From Prochlorococcus sp. AG-363-B05 (GTDB lineage: Bacteria > Cyanobacteriota > Cyanobacteriia > PCC-6307 > Cyanobiaceae): 64,000 bases of DNA. The position numbers were made by a program, and so were the translations under genes. Shown here piece by piece: positions 25,443 through 34,343 of the stretch. Location of the stretch: positions 1 through 64,000 of the forward strand of contig QCFD01000002.1 of the NCBI GenBank assembly GCA_003278445.1, in the 5' to 3' direction. The notes below the pieces were generated by a model. It had not been told where the DNA came from, made no database searches, and saw only the letters and a list, made by a program, of their open reading frames with translations. Each line of letters starts with the position of its first letter. The first letter of the stretch is position 1.

Positions 25443-26504
25443 TTAGAAATTTAATTTAATTTTTTCAGGTAAAATAAAAAATTCTTTCCCTGAAATAGAA
25501 CTAACTTTGCATTTATCTCCTATACTTAAGACTGTATCCATTCCAGTCTCTATACTTATTTTCTGATCAGAATTAATCACTGTATAAACATAATTATTCA
25601 TGCGAAATTCTTTTGATATAACAGTAAATAGTCCATTTTTATCTAATTCAATATGAATTGATTTTTTATCGAACATACATACTGAGTTACTAGAAATATT
25701 TTCATTAGGAGAGATGCTCAATTCGCCAATACATGTAGAATAAGTATGGTTACCATAATGAATAGGCAGAATATTTCTTTGCAAAACAAATTGACCTATA
25801 AAATCATTTGATGGGCTTGAAGCCATCTCTAAAGGAGTTGCATATTGTTGAATCACACCATTTCTAATTACAACTACTCGATCACAAATTGCTAAAGCCT
25901 CATGAGGATCGTGAGTGACTAAAAGAGCAGATGCAGAGCATGATCTTAAGACTGAAGATAGTTCGGACCGCAACCTAGCTCTCACTTCAACATCTAAAGA
26001 GCAAAAAGGTTCATCCAATAAAACTAAAGAAGTACCCGGAGCTAGGGCACGAGCCAATGCAACTCTCTGACTCTGTCCGCCGGAGAGCTCGTGAGGATAC
26101 CTACTTTTATACTCATAGATCCCTAATAAACTCAATAGCCAGTTTGCTCTATCTATTGATTGTTTTTTCTTCGTTATGCCAAAACAAACATTCTCCCAAG
26201 CATTCAAATGAGGGAAAAGAGCATAATCCTGAAAGACCATTCCAATTTGCCTTCTTTCAGGTGAAAGAAGATAATTGTTTTGCGAAATTATTTGCCCATT
26301 CTTTTTAATTAGTCCACGATTAGGCTTTTCAAAGCCTGCAATCAATCTTAGAAGAGTTGTTTTACCACAACCAGAAGGACCTAATAAACCAATCAACTCA
26401 CCTGGTTTTAAAGAGAAATTAATATCTTTTAAAATCCAATTACTATTCGTATTATTTTTAAACTTATACCATAAATTATGGATTTCTAGCTCAGTATGTA
26501 CCAA
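25443..26504 (-). CDS. Fe3+-type ABC transporter ATP-binding protein (FutC/AfuC-like)
   Basis: 353 residues from a TTG start (LVHTELEIHN). Walker A GPSGCGKTT lies at 42-50, the signature LSGGQ at 140-144 and Walker B LVLLDEP at 160-166, with an SALLVTHDPHEAL switch region. The approximately 120-residue C-terminal region with beta-strand pattern is a TOBE-like regulatory domain typical of Fe3+/POTRA-type importers (FutC, AfuC, FbpC). No permease or substrate-binding gene is nearby, so it may energise a FutB-like permease elsewhere. Its placement next to a ferritin and a Crp-like regulator makes iron import the best guess; thiamine or sulfate/spermidine substrates are alternatives. Confidence 0.7.
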   Translation of the reverse strand: MVHTELEIHNLWYKFKNNTNSNWILKDINFSLKPGELIGLLGPSGCGKTTLLRLIAGFEKPNRGLIKKNGQIISQNNYLLSPERRQIGMVFQDYALFPHLNAWENVCFGITKKKQSIDRANWLLSLLGIYEYKSRYPHELSGGQSQRVALARALAPGTSLVLLDEPFCSLDVEVRARLRSELSSVLRSCSASALLVTHDPHEALAICDRVVVIRNGVIQQYATPLEMASSPSNDFIGQFVLQRNILPIHYGNHTYSTCIGELSISPNENISSNSVCMFDKKSIHIELDKNGLFTVISKEFRMNNYVYTVINSDQKISIETGMDTVLSIGDKCKVSSISGKEFFILPEKIKLNF

Positions 26505-26687
26505 AACTATTTTTTCCTATTCTATTCACCAAGAATCCATTAAAGATAAATTAGACAGAAAAACTAATCCAGAAAGACAAAAAGCACCTTATCATGTATA
26601 AAATGCTACATCTATTACTTCTTTGATTCTGGCGATTAAATCTAGAGTTTCTAATTAGGTAGATTAAAATAAAGCGTTAATACCTCA

Positions 26688-27341
26688 ATGAAAAGAAGTG
26701 AAAGAGTTGAAATTATAATAAAGCGACTTGAAGAAATATATCCAGAAACACCTATACCTTTAGATCATAAAAATGATTTCACATTACTTGTAGCAGTTGC
26801 TTTAAGTGCTCAATCTACTGACAAGAAAGTTAATGAATTAACGAAAAATCTATTCAAAGTATCTCCAACAGCTGAGAAGATGTATAAACTAGGAGAAAAA
26901 AGAATATATGATCATATAAAACAACTAGGACTGGCTAAAACAAAGGCCAGAAATATCTATAACTTATCAAAGATTGTTTTTGAAACTTATAATAATAAAA
27001 TCCCTAAAACATTCAAAGAATTGGAGTCTTTACCTGGAGTTGGTCATAAAACAGCAAGTGTGGTGATGTCACAGGCATTTGGTATACCAGCATTCCCTGT
27101 AGATACACATATTCATCGATTATCACAAAGATGGGGTTTGTCTTCTGGTAAAAATGTAAAACAAACAGAATATGATCTTAAAAAACTTTTTCCTAGAGTT
27201 CTTTGGAATAAATTACATTTACAAATGATTTTTTACGGGAGAGATTATTGCTCTGCTAGAGGATGTAATGGAACAAACTGTAAATTATGTAAAGAGCTTT
27301 ACCCTTCTAGAACTAAACCGGTTGTTTGTACAAAGGCTTAA
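26688..27341 (+). CDS. nth: Endonuclease III (DNA glycosylase/AP lyase)
   Basis: 217 residues. It removes oxidised pyrimidines from DNA and cleaves the abasic site. The helix-hairpin-helix LPGVGHKTA (residues 115-123) contains catalytic Lys121, and Asp139 sits in PVDTHIHR. The C-terminal cysteines (188, 193, 198, 201, 214) are spaced C-x4-C-x4-C-x2-C-x12-C rather than the classical C-x6-C-x2-C-x5-C of the [4Fe-4S] cluster, so the cluster geometry is altered or lost. It is a single gene with a 183-base upstream gap. Confidence 0.9.
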   Translation: MKRSERVEIIIKRLEEIYPETPIPLDHKNDFTLLVAVALSAQSTDKKVNELTKNLFKVSPTAEKMYKLGEKRIYDHIKQLGLAKTKARNIYNLSKIVFETYNNKIPKTFKELESLPGVGHKTASVVMSQAFGIPAFPVDTHIHRLSQRWGLSSGKNVKQTEYDLKKLFPRVLWNKLHLQMIFYGRDYCSARGCNGTNCKLCKELYPSRTKPVVCTKA

Positions 27342-27420
27342 TATTATTCAATTATTTTTATTATCTCAACAAAAAGTACTATTTTTTGCTAGAAAACATA
27401 CCTATTTAATTTAAATTCTA

Positions 27421-28089
27421 ATGAAAGTAGCAATAACAGGAGCTTCTGGAAAGACAGGTTTTCGTGTAGCAGAAGAGGCAATTTCAGCTGGATATGAGGT
27501 GAGATTAATAATCAGATCACAATCAGAGATTCCAGATTCGATAAAAGGCTGCGAAAGATACTTATTGTCAGATACTAACGGAATCACTCTTGACTACGCT
27601 CTAAAAGGTTGTGACAGCCTAGTAATAGCAACAGGTGCCAGGCCCTCAATCGATTTAACAGGTCCAGCAAAAGTCGATTATTTAAATATCCAAAAACAAG
27701 TAGAAAGTTGCAAAAGACAAAAGTTAAAAAGGGTTATCTTAGTCAGTTCTCTTTGTGCAGGGAAATTAATACACCCTCTAAATTTATTTGGACTAATACT
27801 TATTTGGAAAAGATTAGGTGAACAATCACTTCAAAAAAGTGGCTTAGATTGGACTGTTATTCGTCCAGGAGGTCTAAATGAAAATGAAACCAACTTAAAA
27901 ACTCAAAATATTTTGTTTTCTGGTCAGAAGACACAAGAAGAAGGATCAATTCCAAGACGCTTAGTTGCAAAAAGCTGTATCGAGGCTTTAAAAACAAAAG
28001 AATCCATTGAAAAAATTATTGAGATTACTAGTAGCGAAGAAAATCAAAAGACTACTATGAGTAAAGCAATAAAGACGTTTAAAATTTAA
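27421..28089 (+). CDS. NAD(P)-binding atypical SDR (NmrA/HSCARG-like)
   Basis: 222 residues. The N-terminus MKVAITGASGKTG has the GxxGxxG dinucleotide motif (residues 7-13), followed by a long-chain atypical SDR/NmrA-type order of strands (YEVRLIIRS, SLVIATGARPS). The YxxxK active-site pair of classical SDRs is not obvious. The family includes NADP-dependent redox sensors and plastid-type proteins; no substrate can be assigned. A downstream 21-base gap leads to the 67-residue ORF on the same strand. Confidence 0.75.
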   Translation: MKVAITGASGKTGFRVAEEAISAGYEVRLIIRSQSEIPDSIKGCERYLLSDTNGITLDYALKGCDSLVIATGARPSIDLTGPAKVDYLNIQKQVESCKRQKLKRVILVSSLCAGKLIHPLNLFGLILIWKRLGEQSLQKSGLDWTVIRPGGLNENETNLKTQNILFSGQKTQEEGSIPRRLVAKSCIEALKTKESIEKIIEITSSEENQKTTMSKAIKTFKI

Positions 28090-28110
28090 ATATCAAATCT
28101 AAAATTCACC

Positions 28111-28314
28111 ATGAACACCAACGCTAAAATTGATGCGTTGCAGCTAATGCTTACTGATCTAAGAACTAGAAATGAATCAATAAGACATAAAGCTGCATTC
28201 AGGGGATGTCAACCAGAATTCCAATCATTAGTTACTACACTTATTGATCAATTAGAATCTCAATTAAATGAAGAGAAACAAATACATAGAGAAAAATTAA
28301 ACTCCAATAGATGA
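28111..28314 (+). CDS. 67-residue hypothetical helical protein
   Basis: ATG to TGA, 67 residues, with coding-like composition (MNTNAKIDALQLMLTDLRTR, then RGCQPEFQSLVTTLIDQLE). No membrane segment; likely alpha-helical hairpin. Located 21 bases after the NmrA-like gene and converging on the GNAT gene, with which it shares a 12-base gap. I do not recognise the family. Confidence 0.6.
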   Translation: MNTNAKIDALQLMLTDLRTRNESIRHKAAFRGCQPEFQSLVTTLIDQLESQLNEEKQIHREKLNSNR

Positions 28315-28326
28315 CAAGCTAAAGTC

Positions 28327-29214
28327 CTAACCCAATTCCAAACAAGCTAAACCATATACATCATTCATAGAGACAGGTGGTTGATAACCTCTATACATTC
28401 TGAATGTTTCAGATTCAGATTTAAAACCTAGCTCTTTAAACAATTTAGAAGCAACGTTATTTAAGCCAGGGGCATCGATAATTATTAAGCCAGGATGACT
28501 ATCAATTAATCTCTTCAATAAAATTTTTAAAAGTTTAGGCGTATCAGCCATTAAAGGACCAATTCTCCATCCATCCCCGCTTTTTAAAAGACATGGTCTA
28601 ATACGACCGAAACCATGACATCGACCCTGTTTATCAATAACTGCTATCACCTTACCTGCTGGATGATTTAGCCAATTCGCGAGAAAATGAGGTCTAGGAG
28701 TAGTTTCTCTTTTTTCATCAAATTTCTCTATGGCATTTGAAGGTATTGAGGCTCCTTCAACAAAACGAAAATTATATAAATCATCAATACTTAAGCTCTC
28801 CTTAAGTAATTTTCCATCGCCCATCCACTGCCATCTAGTTGTTTTCGAAGAAAGAGTGAAGCCCCACTTTGAATAATCAGCAATTCTCTCTGGAGCAGCC
28901 TCCAAACCAACACAAGGTAAATCATTTAAATGATCTAATGCTTTTTTCCAAAGCTGCAGACCAAATCCTCTTCCTCTATACTTTTCTATTACTAAAAACA
29001 AACCAAGAAATCCATAGTTTTCATTATATCTAACACCTGCAATACAACCAATAGGAATATCATTCAACCAACCCACCCAAAGTCCCTGTTTATCGGTATT
29101 TTGATAGATTCCTAAATCTCCAACCCCAGGGGCAAAACCTTCTCTTCTAGATATTTCAGTAACAAAATCAATGTCACCATCACATAAGGGTTTAATAGAT
29201 AAAAAATTATCCAT
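28327..29214 (-). CDS. Double GNAT-domain N-acetyltransferase
   Basis: 295 residues, ATG start. The N-terminal half is a standard GNAT fold with the acetyl-CoA pyrophosphate loop KYRGRGFGLQLWK near residues 80-92, and the C-terminal half (about 145-290) repeats a GNAT-like arrangement, as seen in the YitH/DUF-type acetyltransferases (HGFGRIRPC, RIGPLMADTPK). The acceptor is unknown. It converges with the 67-residue gene. Confidence 0.75.
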   Translation of the reverse strand: MDNFLSIKPLCDGDIDFVTEISRREGFAPGVGDLGIYQNTDKQGLWVGWLNDIPIGCIAGVRYNENYGFLGLFLVIEKYRGRGFGLQLWKKALDHLNDLPCVGLEAAPERIADYSKWGFTLSSKTTRWQWMGDGKLLKESLSIDDLYNFRFVEGASIPSNAIEKFDEKRETTPRPHFLANWLNHPAGKVIAVIDKQGRCHGFGRIRPCLLKSGDGWRIGPLMADTPKLLKILLKRLIDSHPGLIIIDAPGLNNVASKLFKELGFKSESETFRMYRGYQPPVSMNDVYGLACLELG

Positions 29215-29344
29215 GAATTATATTTTTCATTAAAGATTAATATAATAAAACTAAATGATATATCTATAAATATGAGCATAAAAAAACACAGAAAGTTTTA
29301 GCTCATCTAAAAAATCTTATAATATGAAAAAATAAAATATATCA

Positions 29345-29839
29345 TTAGAAAACATCAAAGAAAAAAAACAAAAAACAAAAAAGAATGTTATTGTAATTTA
29401 AAACTAAAAGCTGACAAGAAATAAGTTTAAATAAAGTAGCATTTAAAGACAGTTCTGAAAGTTCAGAATGGCAAACATTTAATTCATCACTTATAAAAAT
29501 TTGAGGGAAAGTATTAATATTAATTTTATCATTAACCTTACCAAATTTATGATTATTAGTGATCAAATAATAATTATATTTCATATGCTATGACAGAAGA
29601 AGTTTAATAGCTCTTTTTAACCAAGGACAATCTTGCAAAACATAAACATCTACAATATCAGGTTTATCATTAATATTTCCTATTGTTTTATACTGTAGAT
29701 TAGGAATAACACTAAGCAAGATATCTAAAGACTTAAGAACAATCGTCCCAGAAAGAAAAAGACCTCCAATCACATGAAAATCATCATCAGATACACTAAT
29801 ATGAAGATGGGGATCTAATAATTTTAAATAGCCACTCAA
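29345..29839 (-). pseudogene. Broken glutaredoxin-like frame interrupted by an in-frame TAG
   Basis: Two adjacent minus-strand frames (29839-29588 and 29584-29345) are in the same phase, separated by one TAG codon at 29590-29588 and a single histidine codon. Read through, the C-terminal part resembles a glutaredoxin: DVYVLQDCPWLKRAIKLL looks like the CPYC/CPFC active-site helix with the second Cys changed to Leu, and NTFPQIFISDELN followed by CHSELSELS looks like the Pro-Gln-Ile-Phe-I strand with the GG turn changed. The N-terminal about 60 residues have a beta-rich pattern (LHISVSDDDFHVIGGLFLSG) of unknown family. The residue loss, the stop and a probable missing start codon (TTG or further upstream) suggest a decaying gene, but readthrough or two small genes cannot be excluded. 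Confidence 0.45.
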
Positions 29840-30051
29840 AGCAATTATTTCTATTATTTGGTCAATAATTAAAGGCTTATTATTTAATGGTCATCTAAAT
29901 GAAGCTATTTAAAGATCGCCAAGAGGACTTATTACAAAAAAAAATTAGACTCTTGATATATATGCAAGTTATTAAATGAATTTAATACATATACTCCAGG
30001 GTTGATTTATAAGAAATGCATTCCATTCTATTTCTCGAGTTAGAATTTAAA
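29840..30051 (+). other. AT-rich spacer, no gene seen
   Basis: About 210 bases upstream of the broken glutaredoxin-like frame and before the 26-codon minus-strand candidate. No clear promoter, hairpin or reading frame is visible. The frame of the broken gene stays open for about 20 codons into this region before a TGA, without an ATG. Confidence 0.45.
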
Positions 30052-30132
30052 CTATTCTTGATCTAATTTTTTTACGATAAATGACATTGTTACTAAAGAT
30101 AAGAAGAACATAAAGATAAGAAAGGTTGTCAT
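30052..30132 (-). CDS. 26-residue candidate membrane peptide
   Basis: ATG (30132) to TAG (30052) on the minus strand, 26 residues: a hydrophobic helix (TTFLIFMFFLSLVTMSFIV) with a charged tail KKLDQE. The frame is too short to be convincing from composition alone, but the architecture is that of the tiny single-pass subunits common in cyanobacteria. It is divergent from pgsA (about 100 bases apart) and lies in an otherwise empty stretch. Confidence 0.3.
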   Translation of the reverse strand: MTTFLIFMFFLSLVTMSFIVKKLDQE

Positions 30133-30230
30133 GATTTTAGCCAACTATAAGTAATTATATTATAATTTATTCTATATTCATTATACTTAAGAATTTTTAA
30201 CCAAATTCTCTATATCTAATCCAAATATAA

Positions 30231-30803
30231 ATGAAGAAAAGAATTATCAAAACAATGAGATTAATAACATGGCCAAGAATTATTCTCGGACTAACACTTT
30301 CAAGGATGATACTAGGTTTACCAATTATTCTGGCATTAAAAAGTGGCTACAACGATATTTTTATTCTTCTAATTCTAATAGGTGGGCTTACAGATTTCTT
30401 CGATGGATATTTTGCTCGTAAATATAATCATCAATCTGTTCTTGGTGCAAAATTAGATCCTTTAGCAGATAAGATCCTTATTATAGGGCCAATGATTTGG
30501 TTGTTCCATCAGAATTTAGTACCATTATGGGCAATATGGATATTAATATCTAGAGAGCTCTTAATAACTAGTTGGCGTGCAAATAAAACTTCAGGAGGGC
30601 CTGCTTCAATTCAGGGTAAATATAAAACAACACTTCAATTCATAAGTATAATTCTATTATTATGGCCGAAAGATTGGGGTAATAATCACACTATTTATAT
30701 TCTCAATAAAATAGGTTATATATCATTTTGGATTTGCTTATTTCTTGCTATCAGCTCCGCTATAAAATATATATTCAATCAAAAAGAACATCGTCAGAAC
30801 TAA
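30231..30803 (+). CDS. pgsA: Phosphatidylglycerophosphate synthase
   Basis: 190 residues. It transfers a phosphatidyl group from CDP-diacylglycerol to glycerol-3-phosphate. The catalytic CDP-alcohol phosphotransferase motif is complete at residues about 63-85: DGYFAR, a spacer of eight, G-x3-D-x3-D (in LGAKLDPLADK). Four or five membrane helices surround it. Phosphatidylglycerol is an essential thylakoid lipid, so it is expected in a phototroph. The last 29 bases overlap tail-to-tail with the epimerase gene on the other strand. Confidence 0.93.
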   Translation: MKKRIIKTMRLITWPRIILGLTLSRMILGLPIILALKSGYNDIFILLILIGGLTDFFDGYFARKYNHQSVLGAKLDPLADKILIIGPMIWLFHQNLVPLWAIWILISRELLITSWRANKTSGGPASIQGKYKTTLQFISIILLLWPKDWGNNHTIYILNKIGYISFWICLFLAISSAIKYIFNQKEHRQN

Positions 30804-31692
30804 AATCAATTTGGTTCTGTTTAATTAGGAGATAATCATTTTTATAACTATCTTTTAAACCATTTAATAAATCAAATTTAGGCTCCCAAGATAAATCTTT
30901 TTTGATTTTTGAAATATCAGTAAAGAAGTTAGTTAATCGTAAAGGGAAAACTTTCCTAGCCTTAGGCTCCAGTTTTGAAGGATCAAAAGAACGGAAATTA
31001 AAATCAGAAATCCTATTACCAGTAGCTAAAATTGCGCTTTCAATTAACCCTTTGAAAGTTACTGCTTTGCTTCCTGAGCAATTATAGATTTGATTCATCG
31101 CTTTATCTGTCTCAAGAGATTTTAAAATAGCCTCCGCCAAATCAGAAACATGCCCTAATTGTGTGATTATCTGACCATCAAGAGGGATTGGAATAAATCG
31201 GCCAGTAGTTATGCGGTCAAAAAACCATTTTTCAATAGGATTATAATTACCTGGTCCATAAATATATGTTGGACGAAAACTAGTAAAAGGAATACCTTTT
31301 GCCGTCAACCAAGACTCTGTTTTAGCCTTACCTATATGACGGCTTTCCATATCTATTGGACTACATTCACTAACAGGTAAGAATTGTGTGTTTTTATATA
31401 CACCTGCAGAACTTATATAGATGAATCTAAAACTTGGAAAACCTGAAAATTTAATAAGTCTTTGAGTATCTTCCAAGCTTCTTCCAGAACTATCAACGAT
31501 AAGATCAAAAGAATGTTCAGATATTTTTTTTAAATCATCGTCATTTGTCCTATCTCCTTTAATGTGAATTGCATTTCTAGGAACAGGTAAATTCCCACGA
31601 GTAAAAACAAATATTTCATGACCTTTTGCTAGCAATCCCGAGACAAGAGCTTTTCCTACAAACCTTGTTCCACCGAAAAAAAGAACTTTCAA
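30775..31692 (-). CDS. NAD-dependent epimerase-like protein (CSP41-like)
   Basis: 305 residues from a TTG start. The Rossmann motif GGTRFVG is at residues 7-13. The order of motifs (RFIYISSAGVYK, RPTYIYGPGNYNPIEKWFFDR) fits the plastid-type CSP41 subfamily of atypical SDR proteins, which in chloroplasts bind and cleave RNA stem-loops or ribosomes. It may also be a nucleotide-sugar epimerase; the SYK-like catalytic triad is only partly present (S-x-A, Tyr in VYK). It converges on pgsA with a 29-base overlap, and hisA is divergent upstream. Confidence 0.7.
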   Translation of the reverse strand: MKVLFFGGTRFVGKALVSGLLAKGHEIFVFTRGNLPVPRNAIHIKGDRTNDDDLKKISEHSFDLIVDSSGRSLEDTQRLIKFSGFPSFRFIYISSAGVYKNTQFLPVSECSPIDMESRHIGKAKTESWLTAKGIPFTSFRPTYIYGPGNYNPIEKWFFDRITTGRFIPIPLDGQIITQLGHVSDLAEAILKSLETDKAMNQIYNCSGSKAVTFKGLIESAILATGNRISDFNFRSFDPSKLEPKARKVFPLRLTNFFTDISKIKKDLSWEPKFDLLNGLKDSYKNDYLLIKQNQIDFSSDDVLFD

Positions 31693-31785
31693 GATCCTTT
31701 ATTAAAAAAGATATATTAAAGCCTATAGATAATCTCCCACAGCCACATAAATGTTGTTAGATAAATAGTAATAATTATTTTTTTG

Positions 31786-32556
31786 ATGGAAGTCATACCT
31801 GCAATAGATCTACTTAATGGAAAATGTGTTCGACTAAATCAAGGAAATTACAATGAGGTTACCAAATTCAATAGTGATCCCGTAAAACAAGCTCAAATCT
31901 GGGAAAGCCAAGGAGCAAAACGACTACATCTAGTAGATCTAGATGGTGCTAGGACTGGAGAACCTATAAATGATCCAACAATTAAGAAAATAAAGAAATC
32001 TATTTCGATCCCTATACAACTTGGTGGAGGGATTAGGAATGCAGACCGTGCGAAAGAATTATTCGATAATGGAATAGATAGAATAATTTTAGGGACAATT
32101 GCTATAGAGAATCCAACTTTAGTAAGAGTTCTTTCTAAAGAATATCCAAAAAAAATTGCAGTAGGTATTGATGCTAAGGAAGGAATAGTAGCTACAAGAG
32201 GTTGGTTAAAAGAAAGCAAAATATCATCGCTAGAATTAGCTAAACAACTTAATGATCTTGAGTTGGCCGCAATAATATCAACTGATATTTCAACTGATGG
32301 CACATTGAAAGGGCCTAATATTCAAGCCTTAAGGGAGATTGCTGATATAAGTATTAATCCTGTAATTGCATCAGGTGGAATAGGTTCTATTGCAGATTTG
32401 ATTTCTCTAGTAGATTTAGAAAGGGCAGGTATTGGGGCAATTATTGTAGGAAGAGCACTGTATGACGGATCAATAGATCTAAAAGAAGCTCAGTTAACAC
32501 TAAAAAATCTTGCCCTTCAAGATTCATTTAATGATCAAAATAAATTTGTTGTCTAA
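31786..32556 (+). CDS. hisA: ProFAR isomerase, HisA
   Basis: 256 residues from the ATG at 31786 (a TTG one codon earlier is an alternative). It isomerises ProFAR to PRFAR in histidine synthesis. The TIM-barrel motifs are clear: catalytic Asp in PAIDLLNGKCVRL, phosphate-binding LGGGIRN, the second acid in GIDAKEGIVATRGW, and the C-terminal phosphate loop SGGIGS and IVGRALYDG. The length fits (about 255). Confidence 0.95.
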   Translation: MEVIPAIDLLNGKCVRLNQGNYNEVTKFNSDPVKQAQIWESQGAKRLHLVDLDGARTGEPINDPTIKKIKKSISIPIQLGGGIRNADRAKELFDNGIDRIILGTIAIENPTLVRVLSKEYPKKIAVGIDAKEGIVATRGWLKESKISSLELAKQLNDLELAAIISTDISTDGTLKGPNIQALREIADISINPVIASGGIGSIADLISLVDLERAGIGAIIVGRALYDGSIDLKEAQLTLKNLALQDSFNDQNKFVV

Positions 32557-32650
32557 CATTTTCAAGAAAAAATATTATTCATGCAGATTTATTGACTAGG
32601 GCTGGAAGTATTTTTAAATCAAGTTATCTTAAAAAGGATAGATTCTTGAA

Positions 32651-34288
32651 TTGAACTTGATCGAAGAAAGACCAAAACAAATTTTAATGATAGCTCCTTC
32701 TCTCCTGGGTGAGTCAGTGGCTTTGCAGCTAACATCTCAAGATAATAATTTAGAAATAATCCTAGATAAAAAAAATATAAATGGTTTACCTAAACTTATT
32801 CTATTTTGCCTTGAAAATGTAGAACTATCAAACTCGATAAAGCTGGAAATTCTAAAGTTAAAAGAAAGATGGGCTAAATGTCCTATTTTAGTTGTAATCC
32901 CAAAAAGTATTAAATTATCTTCTACAGATTTGATGACTTTCGGGAGTGAAGGTATTATTCAAGACCCAACAATTGACCTGCTAAAAGAAACAATTAATAT
33001 TTTGCTTTCAGGCGGGAGAGTTTTCAAAATAAATAACGAGACTTATTACAATCCTAACTCAATTAACAAATCATATGGATTAGGTCATTGGCTATTAACT
33101 AGTGGCATATCACAAATAAATAAAGATTTAAATACGATAGAATATATGATAGAGAAAAAATCAATAAATACATTTTATCTTTTAATATTAATTGGCCGGA
33201 GAAGAGAACTATTAACTGCAAAAAAATTGATTCTATGGTTATGGGGGCCTCTAGAAGTTTTAATAGATTCTCCAATTAAAAATACAAATAATACTAATTC
33301 AAATATAATTAACAAATATAGTACTGATATAACAATAAAAAACTCCTCAACTCAAGAGATATGGAAAGTAATTTATAAACGAGTAGAGGATAGTATTAAA
33401 GAAGACCTTACAAATCCTACCGATGAACTTGCAGCCCTATTTTCATTAAATAAAATCAAAAGGAGCAATCTCTTACGAACTCTTCTTCATGAATTTTCAA
33501 TAATTATAAGAAAAATTGACTCGAGGAACAGCCAAGAGAAAGGATTTGGAAACAACATTCAATCCATCACATCAGATATAAGAGCTAATACATTACGAAA
33601 TTTCATAGATTCCTATGATCGTCTACAAAAAAACGGTCTTGATGTTTCTATTTCAGAATTCTTAGTGAAAAATGCAGAGCTTGATATACTGGATGATGAG
33701 TTGCCTTCAATTGATTTAATAATAGATCCGATCTTAAATAATAAGCCTATGCTTATAGATGGTAAGTATTTATCAGTAGAGGACCCAAGATCAGTTATTC
33801 AATTAGAAATGCTTATTCTAAACTGGATACTTAGAACTGCAGAATTAGTATGTGAGGAGATTATATCTTCATGTTCTGAGTGGCCAGAATTACGTAAATA
33901 CTTCTTAAATAAAGAATTAGTTTCAACAAGGGAATTAGAACGCAAAAGGAATCTTATTAATACAAAAAATCAACTTCAAAATATTTTCAGAAAACCAGTT
34001 AGATTGTATGAGAGCAAGAGATTATATTATACCATTAAGAATAATAAAATAGAAAAGATCATCATTCTTGAGCCTAGGGATGATGAGTTAAGGAAATTAG
34101 ATTGGGCTCAGAGACAAATAGCATTTATTATAGAATTAAGAGATGCTCTAGCGCCACAAGTGCACTCAATAATTCAATACATGGGTGATTTAATAGTTTT
34201 AATTCTTACAAAAGTGGTTGGAAGATCTATAGGATTAATAGGAAGAGGCATTGCTCAGGGTTTGGGCAAAAATCTATCTAAGGAATAA
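32651..34288 (+). CDS. DUF3685 (Ycf55-like) protein
   Basis: 545 residues from a TTG start. The C-terminal pattern LRDALAPQVHSIIQYMGDL and GRSIGLIGRGIAQGLG is the hallmark of DUF3685, related to plastid Ycf55. The N-terminal 120 residues resemble a response-regulator receiver in secondary-structure order (ILMIAPSLLGESV, PILVVIPKSI) but have no obvious phospho-acceptor aspartate. The function is unknown. The next gene starts about 55 bases downstream on the same strand. Confidence 0.75.
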   Translation: MNLIEERPKQILMIAPSLLGESVALQLTSQDNNLEIILDKKNINGLPKLILFCLENVELSNSIKLEILKLKERWAKCPILVVIPKSIKLSSTDLMTFGSEGIIQDPTIDLLKETINILLSGGRVFKINNETYYNPNSINKSYGLGHWLLTSGISQINKDLNTIEYMIEKKSINTFYLLILIGRRRELLTAKKLILWLWGPLEVLIDSPIKNTNNTNSNIINKYSTDITIKNSSTQEIWKVIYKRVEDSIKEDLTNPTDELAALFSLNKIKRSNLLRTLLHEFSIIIRKIDSRNSQEKGFGNNIQSITSDIRANTLRNFIDSYDRLQKNGLDVSISEFLVKNAELDILDDELPSIDLIIDPILNNKPMLIDGKYLSVEDPRSVIQLEMLILNWILRTAELVCEEIISSCSEWPELRKYFLNKELVSTRELERKRNLINTKNQLQNIFRKPVRLYESKRLYYTIKNNKIEKIIILEPRDDELRKLDWAQRQIAFIIELRDALAPQVHSIIQYMGDLIVLILTKVVGRSIGLIGRGIAQGLGKNLSKE

Positions 34289-34343
34289 TTTATTTATTAA
34301 AAATTAGCTAGATTAGCTTTATGACTTTAGAATTATAAAAAAT

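Noticed and set aside
26057-26601. Plus-strand frames over the iron-type ABC ATPase gene and its start
   Set aside because: They are antisense to a complete ABC ATPase with all motifs.
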